Shown: positions 7,384 to 17,900 of the stretch, piece after piece | Layout of the letters: each line of letters opens with the position of its first letter | Numbering within the stretch: the stretch's first letter is position 1 | From: Halomonas alkalicola | Lineage (GTDB): Bacteria; Pseudomonadota; Gammaproteobacteria; Pseudomonadales; Halomonadaceae | DNA length: 64,000 nucleotides | Direction: 5' to 3' | Assembly (NCBI RefSeq): GCF_030704205.1 | Contig: NZ_CP131913.1 | Location: 992,001 to 1,056,000 of the forward strand | Notes under the pieces: generated by a model | Databases searched by the model: none | Seen by the model: only the letters and a program-made list of their open reading frames with translations | What the model was told of the DNA's origin: nothing | Program-made: the position numbers and the translations under genes

Positions 7384-8019
7384 CTACCTGGCACTTGACG
7401 CGAGGCGCACACCCAAGGTTACAAACACTCCCCCAAGAGCACGATTGGCCCACAATGCAACTTTCTGTTTTTTCTTGAAAAACGTCCCTAAACGAGATCC
7501 AATCATAACTAAAAAAGGATCTATGAAAGCAGCAATAATAATTATCAGACATCCATGGAGAAATAATTGAGCGCCAGGAGAACCAGCCCCCTCAACAACA
7601 AACTGCGGTAAGAACGCCAGAAAAAAGATGGCCACCTTCGGGTTGAGAGTTGCAACTAACACCCCTTGACCATAGATCGAATATTCATTTTTCCTTTTTG
7701 GTTCCTCGTTCGAAGCTGGTGAATCTTCACGCGACAGCAGCATCATGAACCCAAGCCATATCAAATATGCAGCGCCTAACCACTTTATAATCGAAAAAGC
7801 CACAGCTGATGTTGCGAGAATTGCCGAGAGGCCGGCGGCTGCCATGACCACATGCAGCCCCCCACCTGTCCAAGTTCCAAACATCGCGGCAAAGCCTTGT
7901 CTACGTCCATTTCGCAAGGTCTGGCCCAAAATGAAGGCACTTTCTGGGCCAGGGGACAGATTCAGAAGAACCGCCGCTGAAAAAAATGTCATCCAGTGAA
8001 CAAGCGTGTAGTCAAACAT
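7384..8019 (-). CDS. LysE/RhtB family amino-acid exporter
   Basis: A 211-residue inner-membrane protein with about six hydrophobic segments and the LysE-family signature NLSPGPESAFILGQTL near the N-terminus, then GLHVVMAAAGLSAIL and TLNPKVAIFFLAFLPQF. Members export amino acids or homoserine lactone-like compounds; the substrate cannot be told from sequence. Start at ATG 8019 (MFDYTLVHW), since the upstream in-frame extension runs into the attC. It is the first gene of a cassette shared with the C39-like protein. LysE-type exporters are known cassette cargo. Confidence 0.88.
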   Translation of the reverse strand: MFDYTLVHWMTFFSAAVLLNLSPGPESAFILGQTLRNGRRQGFAAMFGTWTGGGLHVVMAAAGLSAILATSAVAFSIIKWLGAAYLIWLGFMMLLSREDSPASNEEPKRKNEYSIYGQGVLVATLNPKVAIFFLAFLPQFVVEGAGSPGAQLFLHGCLIIIIAAFIDPFLVMIGSRLGTFFKKKQKVALWANRALGGVFVTLGVRLASSAR

Positions 8020-8067
8020 TTTAAGGCTTCCAATATGGGCAGCATCTGTTCCAGATGCCAAGTGTAA

Positions 8068-8193
8068 ACATAACGCCCGCTTAAGGGGCTGACAACGCTA
8101 CTACCAAGTTTCCGCATAACAATAAAACCACCAAAATCAACGCATAATGAAAATGCCACGCGTTGGAAGTCCCTCTTGAAGCGTTTGTTATGC
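8068..8193 (-). other. attC site resembling the Vibrio VCR (126 bp)
   Basis: On the minus strand it begins GCATAACAAACGC, continues with CAAGAGGGACT and CCAACGCGTGGC, and ends TGCGGAAA...GTTGTCAGCCCCTTAAGCG and GGGCGTTATG. These blocks match the Vibrio cholerae repeat from memory closely and in order, including its unusual length of about 125 bp. The TAA stop of the acetyltransferase lies in the first core. Confidence 0.85.
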
Positions 8194-8685
8194 ATGTGCC
8201 ACAACGCGAGCCATGTGGTAAACGTCAACGTAGCAGCCATTTCTGAACGCATAAGCTTTCGACTCACCTTCAATCTCAAAGCCAAATTTCTTGTACAAAT
8301 TAATCGCTCGTTCGTTATCCACATACACCGTCAATTCGATTCGTTTCAAATTTAGCCAGTTATCCGCTAAATCGATAACCGTTTTCAGTAAAGCACTACC
8401 AACACCTAAACCTTGAACATCGTCTTTGACGCCCATACCGAATGTACCAACGTGACGGCGTCGCGGATTGGCACATAGCTCAAAGCCTAAATTACCTACT
8501 ACTTCACCGTCCACTACTGCCACATACGCATAAACATGCTCTGGAATAGCCTGGAAACGTTTTTCCCACATATCTGAGGATGGAAGCGGAAGTTGTAATG
8601 TGCCAGTGTAAGCATTTGGGCACTCATAAATTCCTTTTATCGCTTTAGCATCTGATGGCTCTGCTCGCCTGACTTCAACAACCAT
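8188..8685 (-). CDS. GNAT family N-acetyltransferase (YhhY-like), cassette gene
   Basis: A 165-residue acetyltransferase with the full GNAT core: VRRAEPSDAKAIKGIY at the start, the acetyl-CoA loop GVKDDVQGLGVGSALL (Q/RxxGxG/A type), and the C-terminal motif NERAINLYKKFGFEIEG. It resembles E. coli YhhY, which acetylates amino acids and related small molecules. Start ATG 8685 has AGAGGAAC just upstream; the open frame upstream of this runs through the cassette junction. It is the first cassette from the presumed attI side and so the one most likely to be expressed from an external promoter. Substrate is unknown. Confidence 0.85.
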   Translation of the reverse strand: MVVEVRRAEPSDAKAIKGIYECPNAYTGTLQLPLPSSDMWEKRFQAIPEHVYAYVAVVDGEVVGNLGFELCANPRRRHVGTFGMGVKDDVQGLGVGSALLKTVIDLADNWLNLKRIELTVYVDNERAINLYKKFGFEIEGESKAYAFRNGCYVDVYHMARVVAHA

Positions 8686-9030
8686 AGTTCCTCTTTTCTC
8701 AAAAAATGCATAACAGGTATTAGACAGCACGCTCGTTTATTGACTTGAACGAGCGCCCGCGTTCAAGTCAATAAACGAGCGTGCAACTTTTCCACTAACC
8801 AGCTGATTTCTTTTGAAATTAAGAATAGCTTGGCTACATAAGAAGGATTCGCGTGCCTGCTCGCTTGGTCATTCAGGCACGCTACCGCCCCACTGCATGC
8901 TGGCTTGGCACCTGCCATCCATGCGGTGTGATGCGCCTCTTTGAGCTCGCTGGCCAGCCGCCTCGGCTGGCTTGCTGTATTTCAGCGTATGCCGGGGCCG
9001 CCAGGGATGCAAAGGGCAGTTCGGATGATC
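8686..9030. other. Intergenic edge of the cassette array with long inverted repeat, no gene seen
   Basis: This stretch holds the cassette boundary core GCATAAC (8708-8714), a perfect 25-bp inverted repeat (8727-8751 with 8760-8784, 8-base spacer) and a 9-bp dyad GCGTGCCTG / CAGGCACGC (8851-8882). No integrase, attI or other coding sequence is recognisable. The plus-strand frame opening at 8853 runs far into pdxB and looks spurious. Confidence 0.6.
8727..8784. repeat. Perfect 25-bp inverted repeat
   Basis: Arms 8727-8751 and 8760-8784 are exact complements, each containing CTCGTTTATTGACTTGAAC or its complement, separated by AGCGCCCG. The plus strand continues AACTTTT, so it could end plus-strand transcripts, but no plus-strand gene precedes it. 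Confidence 0.9.
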
Positions 9031-10212
9031 CTATCGACTCTTGCCATCATCGCCGTGTAGCAGCCGAAAGCCCGCTCCCGTCAGTAGCGCCGCCAGGGCG
9101 GCGTCGGGCTCGGTCAGCTCCACCTCAAGGGTGGAAAACTCCCGGCGCAGGGGGTAGTTCGCCCGGCAGGCGTCGAAGCCCTTGGCCATGCCCTGACGGC
9201 GGCTTTCACGTCGCAGGCTGTCGTGGTCCCGGCGCACGTCGTGAACGGCGCGCAGGCAGAGCCGCAGCGCTTCTTCGGGGTCGAGGCCCGGGCCCAGCGC
9301 CAGGCGGCGCAGGGGCGGGGAAGGCAGCAGCGCATCGAGGGTGACCCGAGCGGGGAGCCCGAGCTCACGGCAGAGCGCTCGGTAGACCATATGGGTGCCG
9401 CGCCGCTTGCCGTCCAGGCTGTGGCCGGCGATATGGGGCGTGGCGATCTCGGCCAGGTCGCACAGGGCGGTGTCGATGGCGGGCTCGTGTTCCCAGACGT
9501 CGAGCACCGCGCTGATATCGCCCTCCCCGGCCAGCCGCTGGCGCAGCGCCGCGCCGTCGACGCAGTCGCCGCGGCCGGCATTGAGCAGCACGGTACCGGG
9601 CGCCAGCTCGGCGATCGCTTCGGCGTCGAGCAGGTGATGGGTGGCATGGGGCCCCTCGCGCACCAGCGGGGTATGCAGGCAGAGCACGTCGCACTCATCG
9701 ATCAGCGTCTCGAGGTCGACGAAGCCGGACAGAGATTGCCCCGCGGCACTCTCTGCCGCGACCCTGGGCGGATCACAGGCCAGACAGTCGATGCCCATGG
9801 CGGCGAGGCGCCCCAGCAGCCGCCCGCCTACGTTGCCGGCGCCCACAACGCCCACCCGCCGCTCGGCAAGCCGCCACCCCTGGCGCTCGGCCAGGGTGGC
9901 GAGGCTGCCGAGCACATGATCCACCACCGCCTCGGCGTTGCAGCCCGGGGCACTGGCGAAGGCGATACCGCGCTCGGCGAGCAGCGCGGTCTCGATATGG
10001 TCGGTGCCGATGGTGCAGGTGCCCACGAAGCGCAGCCGGTTCGCTCGGGCCAGCAGCGCTTCGTCTACCCGGGTGATGGAGCGCACCACCAGGGCGTCCA
10101 CGTTGACCAGGTCATCGGCGGTGATCTCCCGCCCGGGCCGGCGGACAAGCTCGCCCAGCGAACCGAAGCAGGCCTCGGCGGCGGGGACGTTAGCATCGAC
10201 AAGGATTCGCAT
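9031..10212 (-). CDS. pdxB: Erythronate-4-phosphate dehydrogenase PdxB
   Basis: PdxB oxidises 4-phosphoerythronate in the DXP-dependent pathway to pyridoxal phosphate. The 393-residue protein has the D-isomer 2-hydroxyacid dehydrogenase layout: N-terminal MRILVDANVPAAEACF, the NAD-binding GAGNVGGRL around residue 125, catalytic Arg in NAGRGDCVD, the Glu in the WEHEP segment, and His in IAGHSLDGK. The C-terminal extension (VRRDHDSLRRESR) is the PdxB dimerisation domain. It stands alone, divergent from the WGR-like gene, with TTACAAT-like promoter sequence in the short gap. It is the first core gene right of the cassette array. Confidence 0.95.
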   Translation of the reverse strand: MRILVDANVPAAEACFGSLGELVRRPGREITADDLVNVDALVVRSITRVDEALLARANRLRFVGTCTIGTDHIETALLAERGIAFASAPGCNAEAVVDHVLGSLATLAERQGWRLAERRVGVVGAGNVGGRLLGRLAAMGIDCLACDPPRVAAESAAGQSLSGFVDLETLIDECDVLCLHTPLVREGPHATHHLLDAEAIAELAPGTVLLNAGRGDCVDGAALRQRLAGEGDISAVLDVWEHEPAIDTALCDLAEIATPHIAGHSLDGKRRGTHMVYRALCRELGLPARVTLDALLPSPPLRRLALGPGLDPEEALRLCLRAVHDVRRDHDSLRRESRRQGMAKGFDACRANYPLRREFSTLEVELTEPDAALAALLTGAGFRLLHGDDGKSR

Positions 10213-10305
10213 GGTCTCTTGTTCCCACTTCTCAGGCGATTACAATACGCCCCAACCTACCACTCCCCCGCCGCCACGGGGAGCCTCTGCATCTCAGGAG
10301 CCTCG

Positions 10306-10593
10306 ATGATCGTCCGCTGGGAAACCGACCACGACTATGTGCTGGTGCACATTCACCAGGACATGTTCGGCGACTGGATCTTCAGTCGCGCCTGGGGGCA
10401 GATCGGCACCCAGTTCGGGGGCCTCAAGCACCAGCTGGCCGACGATCATGACCAGGCGCTGATGTGGCTGGCCGACGAGGCCACCATCCAGGCCTCCCGG
10501 GGCTTTCGCAAGGTGCTGGAGGTGGAGGTGGAGGACGAAAGCCCCGAGGGACGCGAGGCGGTCAGCCAGCTGTCGCTGCTGGACGCCCTGTAG
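10306..10593 (+). CDS. Small WGR-domain-like protein
   Basis: A 95-residue protein made almost entirely of a WGR-like domain: a YVLVHIHQDMFGDW strand pair, then RAWGQIGTQFGG in place of the canonical WGRIG, then an alpha helix and SRGFRKV at the end (family: K..RGY). WGR domains occur in PARP enzymes and some bacterial DNA-associated proteins and can bind nucleic acid. Here the domain stands alone, so its role is unknown. ATG 10306 follows CAGGAG. It is convergent with the thioredoxin-fold gene, 4 bases apart at their stops. Confidence 0.65.
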   Translation: MIVRWETDHDYVLVHIHQDMFGDWIFSRAWGQIGTQFGGLKHQLADDHDQALMWLADEATIQASRGFRKVLEVEVEDESPEGREAVSQLSLLDAL

Positions 10594-10597
10594 GACG

Positions 10598-10945
10598 CTA
10601 TCCCAGGTAGCGCCGACCGTTGCGCATCTCGGCCCCGCGTACCTCGCGGGTCGGCTCCTCGCCCGCCAGCTGGCGGTGCAGGACCTCCCAGGCGTCGTCA
10701 TCCAGCCAGTCCCGCTCGGCCAGCCAGGCCGCCAGCCGTGGCGCATCGAAGCCGCGGTCCAGCTCCTTCCCCTCGGCATCCGCCAGCACCGGGATGCGCA
10801 CCCCGTAGCGCTCGACCAGGGCATCATCCTCGCTGATCTCGACCCGATCCAGGGCCACCGGCTCGCGGCTGAGGTGGCCCAGCAGCGCCTCGAGCTGGCT
10901 GCACAGATGGCAGCCCAGGGTGGTGTAAAGGGTCAGCCGGATCAT
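10598..10945 (-). CDS. Glutaredoxin-like thioredoxin-fold protein (DUF836 type)
   Basis: A 115-residue protein with an N-terminal thioredoxin-fold motif: LTLYTTLGCHLCSQLEALL, with the redox pair C12-H-L-C15, then RIPVLAD, containing the cis-proline, around residue 50. DUF836 proteins look like short glutaredoxins and are presumed dithiol reductases, though their partners are unknown. A C-terminal extension (AWLAERDWLDDDAW) is unlike classical glutaredoxins. It follows rlmKL on the same strand, with a duplicated piece of the rlmKL end between them. Confidence 0.8.
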   Translation of the reverse strand: MIRLTLYTTLGCHLCSQLEALLGHLSREPVALDRVEISEDDALVERYGVRIPVLADAEGKELDRGFDAPRLAAWLAERDWLDDDAWEVLHRQLAGEEPTREVRGAEMRNGRRYLG

Positions 10946-11027
10946 GCGCGCGCCTCCCGGTGACGAATCAGGAAGACGTGGTGAAGGTCAGGGTCCCTGG
11001 AACAAGTTAAAAAGCGGGTCGAAGGTC

Positions 11028-13232
<2,205 letters not shown>

Positions 13233-13476
13233 CGCGTCGATACCGCTTGGCAGATTCTCGGGGTCCACCGTGTCAGACAGGTGAACGGGTTGTTACAAAT
13301 CGGGGGTCGACAAGCCCGATCGAAGTGGGCTATCAATACCCCAGTAGCTACTGAAACACGCATGCGTTTGCTGTCAACGGGCTCGCTCTTCATGAACCGG
13401 CCCGTGGCACGTTAGGGTATGGCTCGCGCCTTCGGTCGGGGCCTGCCAGTTAGATACCTTTTCAAGAGGTAGTCCA

Positions 13477-13683
13477 ATGAAACGACAGAAACGTGATCGC
13501 TTCCAGCGTGCCTACATTCATGGCTACAAGGCAGGTATTTCAGGTCGCTCTCGCGATGACTGTCCGAGCCAGGACATCAATCTTCGCGAATACTGGATGA
13601 GCGGTTGGCGTGAAGGTCGTGGGGATCAATGGTCCGGCATGACGGGAGTCTCCGGCATCCACAAGAACCCCATGGTGATGTGA
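13477..13683 (+). CDS. rmf: Ribosome modulation factor RMF
   Basis: RMF pairs 70S ribosomes into inactive 100S dimers in stationary phase. The 68-residue basic protein begins MKRQKRDRFQRAYIHGYKAG and includes GISGRSRDDCP and REYWMSGWREGR, matching RMF along its length with a short extra tail (HKNPMVM). An AGAGGTAG precedes the ATG. It is monocistronic, with its own terminator and about 240 bases of upstream sequence available for growth-phase control. Confidence 0.95.
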   Translation: MKRQKRDRFQRAYIHGYKAGISGRSRDDCPSQDINLREYWMSGWREGRGDQWSGMTGVSGIHKNPMVM

Positions 13684-13746
13684 CCCCTACCCGCTTTCGG
13701 GTTCACACCCACCGATCTCGATAGACTGGAGATCCCAACTCGATGG

Positions 13747-13774
13747 AGCCCGTGGCACTCACCACGGGCTTTTT
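13747..13774 (+). terminator. Rho-independent terminator after rmf
   Basis: A 9-bp stem AGCCCGTGG / CCACGGGCT with loop CACTCA is followed by TTTT. It may also serve pyrD on the other strand. Confidence 0.85.
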
Positions 13775-13789
13775 GCGTGCCTCACCAAC

Positions 13790-14815
13790 TCATCGCGCGC
13801 CGGCCTGGGCCTTCAGGGCCCGGGCGCACTCGCCCACCAGGGCCGGGCCGCGATAGATGAAGCCCGAGTAGAGCTGCACCAGGTCGGCGCCGGCCTCGCG
13901 CTTGGCAAGGGCCGCCTCGCCGCTGTCGATGCCCCCCACGCCGATGATCGGCATCTCTGGCAGCTGCCGGCGCAGTTCGCGGATCACCGCATTGGAGGCC
14001 TCGAACACCGGACGGCCGGAAAGCCCCCCGGCCTCCTCGGCGTGGGGCAGCCCCGCCACCGCCTCGCGGGAGATCGTGGTGTTGGTGGCGATCACCGCAT
14101 CGATGGCGTTGCCGGCCAGGCAGCGCGCCACCAGGCAGACCTCCTCGGCCTCCATGTCCGGGGCGATCTTCACCGCCAGCGGCACCCGACGGCCGCCGTC
14201 GCGGTCGAGCCGGCTGCCCTCCTCACGCAGCGCCGAGAGCAGGCCATCGAGCTGTTCGCCGAACTGCAGGTTGCGCAGCCCCGGGGTGTTGGGCGAGGAG
14301 ATGTTCACGGTGATGTAGTGGGCATGGGCATGCACCTTGCGCAGGCAGGCGAGGTAGTCGTCCACCGCCTGCTCCACCGGCGTGGTGAGGTTCTTGCCGA
14401 TGTTGATGCCGATCACGCCGTCATAGCGGCTCGCCCTGACCTTCTCGACCAGGTGGTCGACCCCGGCATTGTTGAAGCCCATGCGGTTGATGATGGCGCC
14501 GGCCTCGGGCAGCCGGAAGAGCCGCGGCCGCGGATTGCCCGCCTGGGGCTTCGGGGTCACGGTCCCGACCTCGACGAAGCCGAAGCCCAGCGCCCCCAGG
14601 ACGTCGAGGTGGTCGGCGTTCTTGTCGAGGCCGGCCGCCAGGCCCACCCGGTTGGGAAAGCGCAGCCCCATCAGCTCCACCGGGTCCTCAACGCGCTCGC
14701 CGCCGAGGCGGCCCGCCAGCCCCAGGCGCCCGGCAAGGTCGAGCCCCTTCAGCGCCACCCCGTGGGCGGTCTCGGCATCGAGGCGAAAGAGGATCGAGCG
14801 GGCGAGGGAATACAT
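13790..14815 (-). CDS. pyrD: Quinone-dependent dihydroorotate dehydrogenase PyrD
   Basis: PyrD oxidises dihydroorotate to orotate in pyrimidine synthesis, passing electrons to quinone at the inner membrane. The 341-residue class 2 enzyme has an N-terminal membrane-associating helix ([19 protein letters not shown]), the FMN-binding [11 protein letters not shown], the catalytic serine in [12 protein letters not shown], and the phosphate loop [10 protein letters not shown] near the end. ATG 14815 gives the standard start; the upstream open frame is not family-like. It lies 119 bases downstream of the NAD-GDH gene on the same strand, with a hairpin between. Confidence 0.96.
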   Translation of the reverse strand: MYSLARSILFRLDAETAHGVALKGLDLAGRLGLAGRLGGERVEDPVELMGLRFPNRVGLAAGLDKNADHLDVLGALGFGFVEVGTVTPKPQAGNPRPRLFRLPEAGAIINRMGFNNAGVDHLVEKVRASRYDGVIGINIGKNLTTPVEQAVDDYLACLRKVHAHAHYITVNISSPNTPGLRNLQFGEQLDGLLSALREEGSRLDRDGGRRVPLAVKIAPDMEAEEVCLVARCLAGNAIDAVIATNTTISREAVAGLPHAEEAGGLSGRPVFEASNAVIRELRRQLPEMPIIGVGGIDSGEAALAKREAGADLVQLYSGFIYRGPALVGECARALKAQAGAR

Positions 14816-14883
14816 GGCGTCTCCAGGCGGCGAGGGGCTAGACGTGTCGGCGCAGGAGTATAGCAGCGCCCCCGCCCCATGAC

Positions 14884-14913
14884 GACGCACCCCGCCAGGC
14901 GGCGGGGTGCGTC
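14884..14913 (-). terminator. Possible terminator hairpin between NAD-GDH gene and pyrD
   Basis: A perfect 13-bp stem (14884-14896 with 14901-14913) with a 4-base loop lies just after the NAD-GDH stop. There is no T-run, so termination may be weak or need Rho. Confidence 0.5.
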
Positions 14914-14934
14914 GATTCCGGAGGCAGGGCGAGC

Positions 14935-17900
14935 TCAGCTCTCCTGGCTGCTCTCCGCCAGGTCCACCAGCTCGCGCACGGCCACGGCAAACAGCGGGAA
15001 GCCCCCCTGACCGCCGCTGCCCACCTGCTCGAGCAGCTTGCACCAGCGGCTGTGCATGCCGGCGTGCAGCTCAAGCCACTGATCGACCCGCTCGCCGGCC
15101 TCGCGGGCGCCGCCCTCCATGCGCAACACGCTGACGGTGAGCGCCAGCTGCTGGCGGTCGACGTCGTCCCGGAAGGTGTCCCGGGCCTGGGCCTGCCAGC
15201 TGTCGCGTACCTTGAGGTCGGTGATCTGGCCGATCAGCCACGGCAGCTCCAGGCGGTCGCCGATCTCGTAGAAGACCTCGGCAACGCGCTGCGGTTTCTC
15301 GTCGGCCTGGCGGGCCGCCTGGATGATGCCGAGCCCGGCATAGAGGCTGGCGGCCGCCGCCGAGGCGCCGGCCAGCGCCTCTGGCACGCCGGCCTCGATC
15401 AGCTCGGCGCGGCGCGCCTCCCAGGCCGCGAGCTCCTCGCCGCGCAGCCGCTTGCCGATGCCCTCCTGGAGCTGGGCCAGGCGCGGGGCGAAGTACTCGA
15501 TGGTCTCGCGGGTCTCCATACCCACCCGGGCACGCAGGAACCAGCGGGTCGCGCGGCGGATCAGGCGCATCAGGTCGATCATCATGCCGTACTGCACGGC
15601 GCTCGGTACCCGGTTGTCCAGCGCCTCGATACGCTCCCACAGGCTGGAGAGCTGGAAGCTGTCGCGGGCAATGACATAGGCACGGGCGATATCGGCCGGG
15701 CTGGCGCCGGTGGAGTCGATCAGCAGCCGCACGAAGACGATACCCATGTGATCGACCAGATCGTTGGCCACCTGAGTGGAGACGATCTCGCGCTTGAGGC
15801 GATGCTCGTACATCTCATCGGGGAAGCGTTCGACCAGTACCCGTGGGAAGATACGTTCCACGTACTGCTGGATATAGGGGTCGTCGGGCACGTCGGAGGC
15901 CAGCACCTCGCCCTTGAGCACGCTCTTGGAATAGGAGATCAATACCGACAGCTCAGGGTGGGTCATCCCCTGCTCACTGTTGGCGCGCTCCAGCAACTCC
16001 TCGTCGGAGGGCAGGAATTCCAGCTCCCGGTCGAGCTGGCCGGCGGCCTCCAGCCCGCTGATGAAGCGCCGGTAGGGGTCGATGCCCTGGCGCGAGAAGA
16101 TGGCCGAGATATCCAGCGCCTGGGTCTGGCGGTAGTTGTCGAGGATGACCAGATCGGCCACCTCCTCGGTCATGTCGGCGAGCAGCTGGTTACGCTGCTT
16201 GTCGGTCATGTCGCCGCGCTTGACCACCTCATCGATGAGGATCTTGATGTTGACCTCATGGTCCGAGCAGTTGACCCCGCCGGCGTTGTCGATGAAGTCG
16301 GTATTGACCAGCACGCCCTTGGCGGCGGCCTCCATGCGGCCACGCTGGGTCAGGCCCAGGTTGCCGCCCTCGCCCACCACCCGGCAGTTGAGCTCGCGAC
16401 CGTCGATGCGCAGGGCATCGTTGGCCTTGTCGCCCACCTGGGCGTCGCTCTCCTCGCTGCCCTTGACGTAGGTGCCGATGCCGCCGTTCCAGATCAGGTC
16501 GACCTCGGACTTGAGCATGGCGCGGATCAGCTCGCTGGGCGAGAGCCGCTCCTCCCGGATGCCGAAGAGGCGCTTCATCTGGGCCGAGATCGGGATCGAC
16601 TTGGCGCTGCGCTTGAAGATGCCGCCCCCCTCGGAGATCAGCGAGGCGTCGAAGTCCTCCCAACTGGAGCGCGGCAGCTCGAACAGGCGCTTGCGCTCGG
16701 CGAAGGTGGCCGCCGCATCGGGATTCGGGTCGACGAAGATGTGAAGGTGGTTGAAGGCCCCCACCAGGCGGATCTTGTCGGAGAGCAGCATGCCGTTGCC
16801 GAACACGTCGCCGCCCATGTCGCCGATGCCGACCACGGTGAACTCCTCTTCCTGGGTGTTAAGGCCCAGATTGCGGAAGTGGCGCTTCACCGACTCCCAG
16901 GCACCGCGGGCAGTGATGCCCATCTTCTTGTGGTCGTAGCCGTTGGCGCCACCGGAGGCGAAGGCATCGCCCAGCCAGTGGCCATACTCGGCGGAAATCT
17001 CGTTGGCGATATCGGAGAAGGTCGCCGTGCCCTTGTCGGCCGCCACCACCAGATAGGCGTCGTCATCGTCGTGACGCACCACGTCCCTGGGCGGCACCAC
17101 CTCGCCGCCGACCAGGTTGTCGGTCACGTCGAGCAGCGCCCGGATGAAGGTCTTGTAGCAGGCGATGCCCTCCTGCTGGATGGCGTCGCGGTCGCCCCCT
17201 TCGGGCAGGCGCTTGCAGACGAAGCCGCCCTTGGCACCCACCGGCACGATGACGGCATTCTTGACCTGCTGGGCCTTGACCACCCCCAACACCTCGGTGC
17301 GGAAGTCCTCATGACGATCCGACCAGCGCAGACCGCCCCGGGCCACCTTGCCGCCGCGCAGATGAACGCCCTCGAGGCGCGGCGAGCAGACGAAGATCTC
17401 GAAGGCCGGCCTGGGTTTCGGCATGCCGGTCACCCGGCCGGGCTCCAGCTTGAAGGCGATGTAGTCCTTGGGCCCGCCATCCTCGCGGGTCTGGTAGTAG
17501 TTGGTGCGCAGGGTGGCCTGGATCAGCTCCAGGTAGCGGCGCAGCAGCTGGTCGTCGTTGAGGCTCGCCACGTCGTCGAGCAGGCGCTGGATGCGTTCGA
17601 GGCAGGCCTCCTCCTCTCCCTCGGCGGGACGCTCCTCGGGGTCGAAGCGCAGCTCGAAGAGGGTCACCAGCTCGCGGGTGATCTCCGGGTGGCTGGTGAG
17701 GGTGTTGGCCATGTACTCCTGGGAGACGCCAAAGCGAATCTGCTTCATGTAGCGCGCATAGGCGCGCAGCATGGCCACCTCGCGCCAGGTCAGGTTGGCG
17801 CCGATGATCAGGCGGTTGAAGGCGTCGTTATCCGCCTCGCCGACCCAGATACGCTGGAAGGCCTCGATGAAGGGTTTGCGCATCTCCTGGAGGTTCACCT

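Larger units (their letters stand above)
1595..8714 (-). mobile_element. Integron cassette array without integrase (CALIN), six cassettes
   Basis: All the cassette genes here lie on the minus strand, use AT-richer codons than the flanking core genes, and are separated by attC-like sites at 1595-1671, 2003-2060, 5338-5413, 5976-6059, 6857-6933 and 8068-8193. In five cases the gene's TAA stop sits inside the conserved R'' core (such as GCATAAC or GACTAAC), as is normal for integron cassettes. Read on the minus strand the array starts at a GTTATGC core at 8714-8708, so the integrase and attI would be expected to the right. No tyrosine recombinase is encoded there; pdxB follows. The array ends against the htpX terminator. 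Confidence 0.85.

Noticed and set aside
8853-9344. Plus-strand frame at the array edge as a possible integrase remnant
   Set aside because: No tyrosine-recombinase motif (R..HxxR..Y) is present, and most of it is antisense to pdxB.
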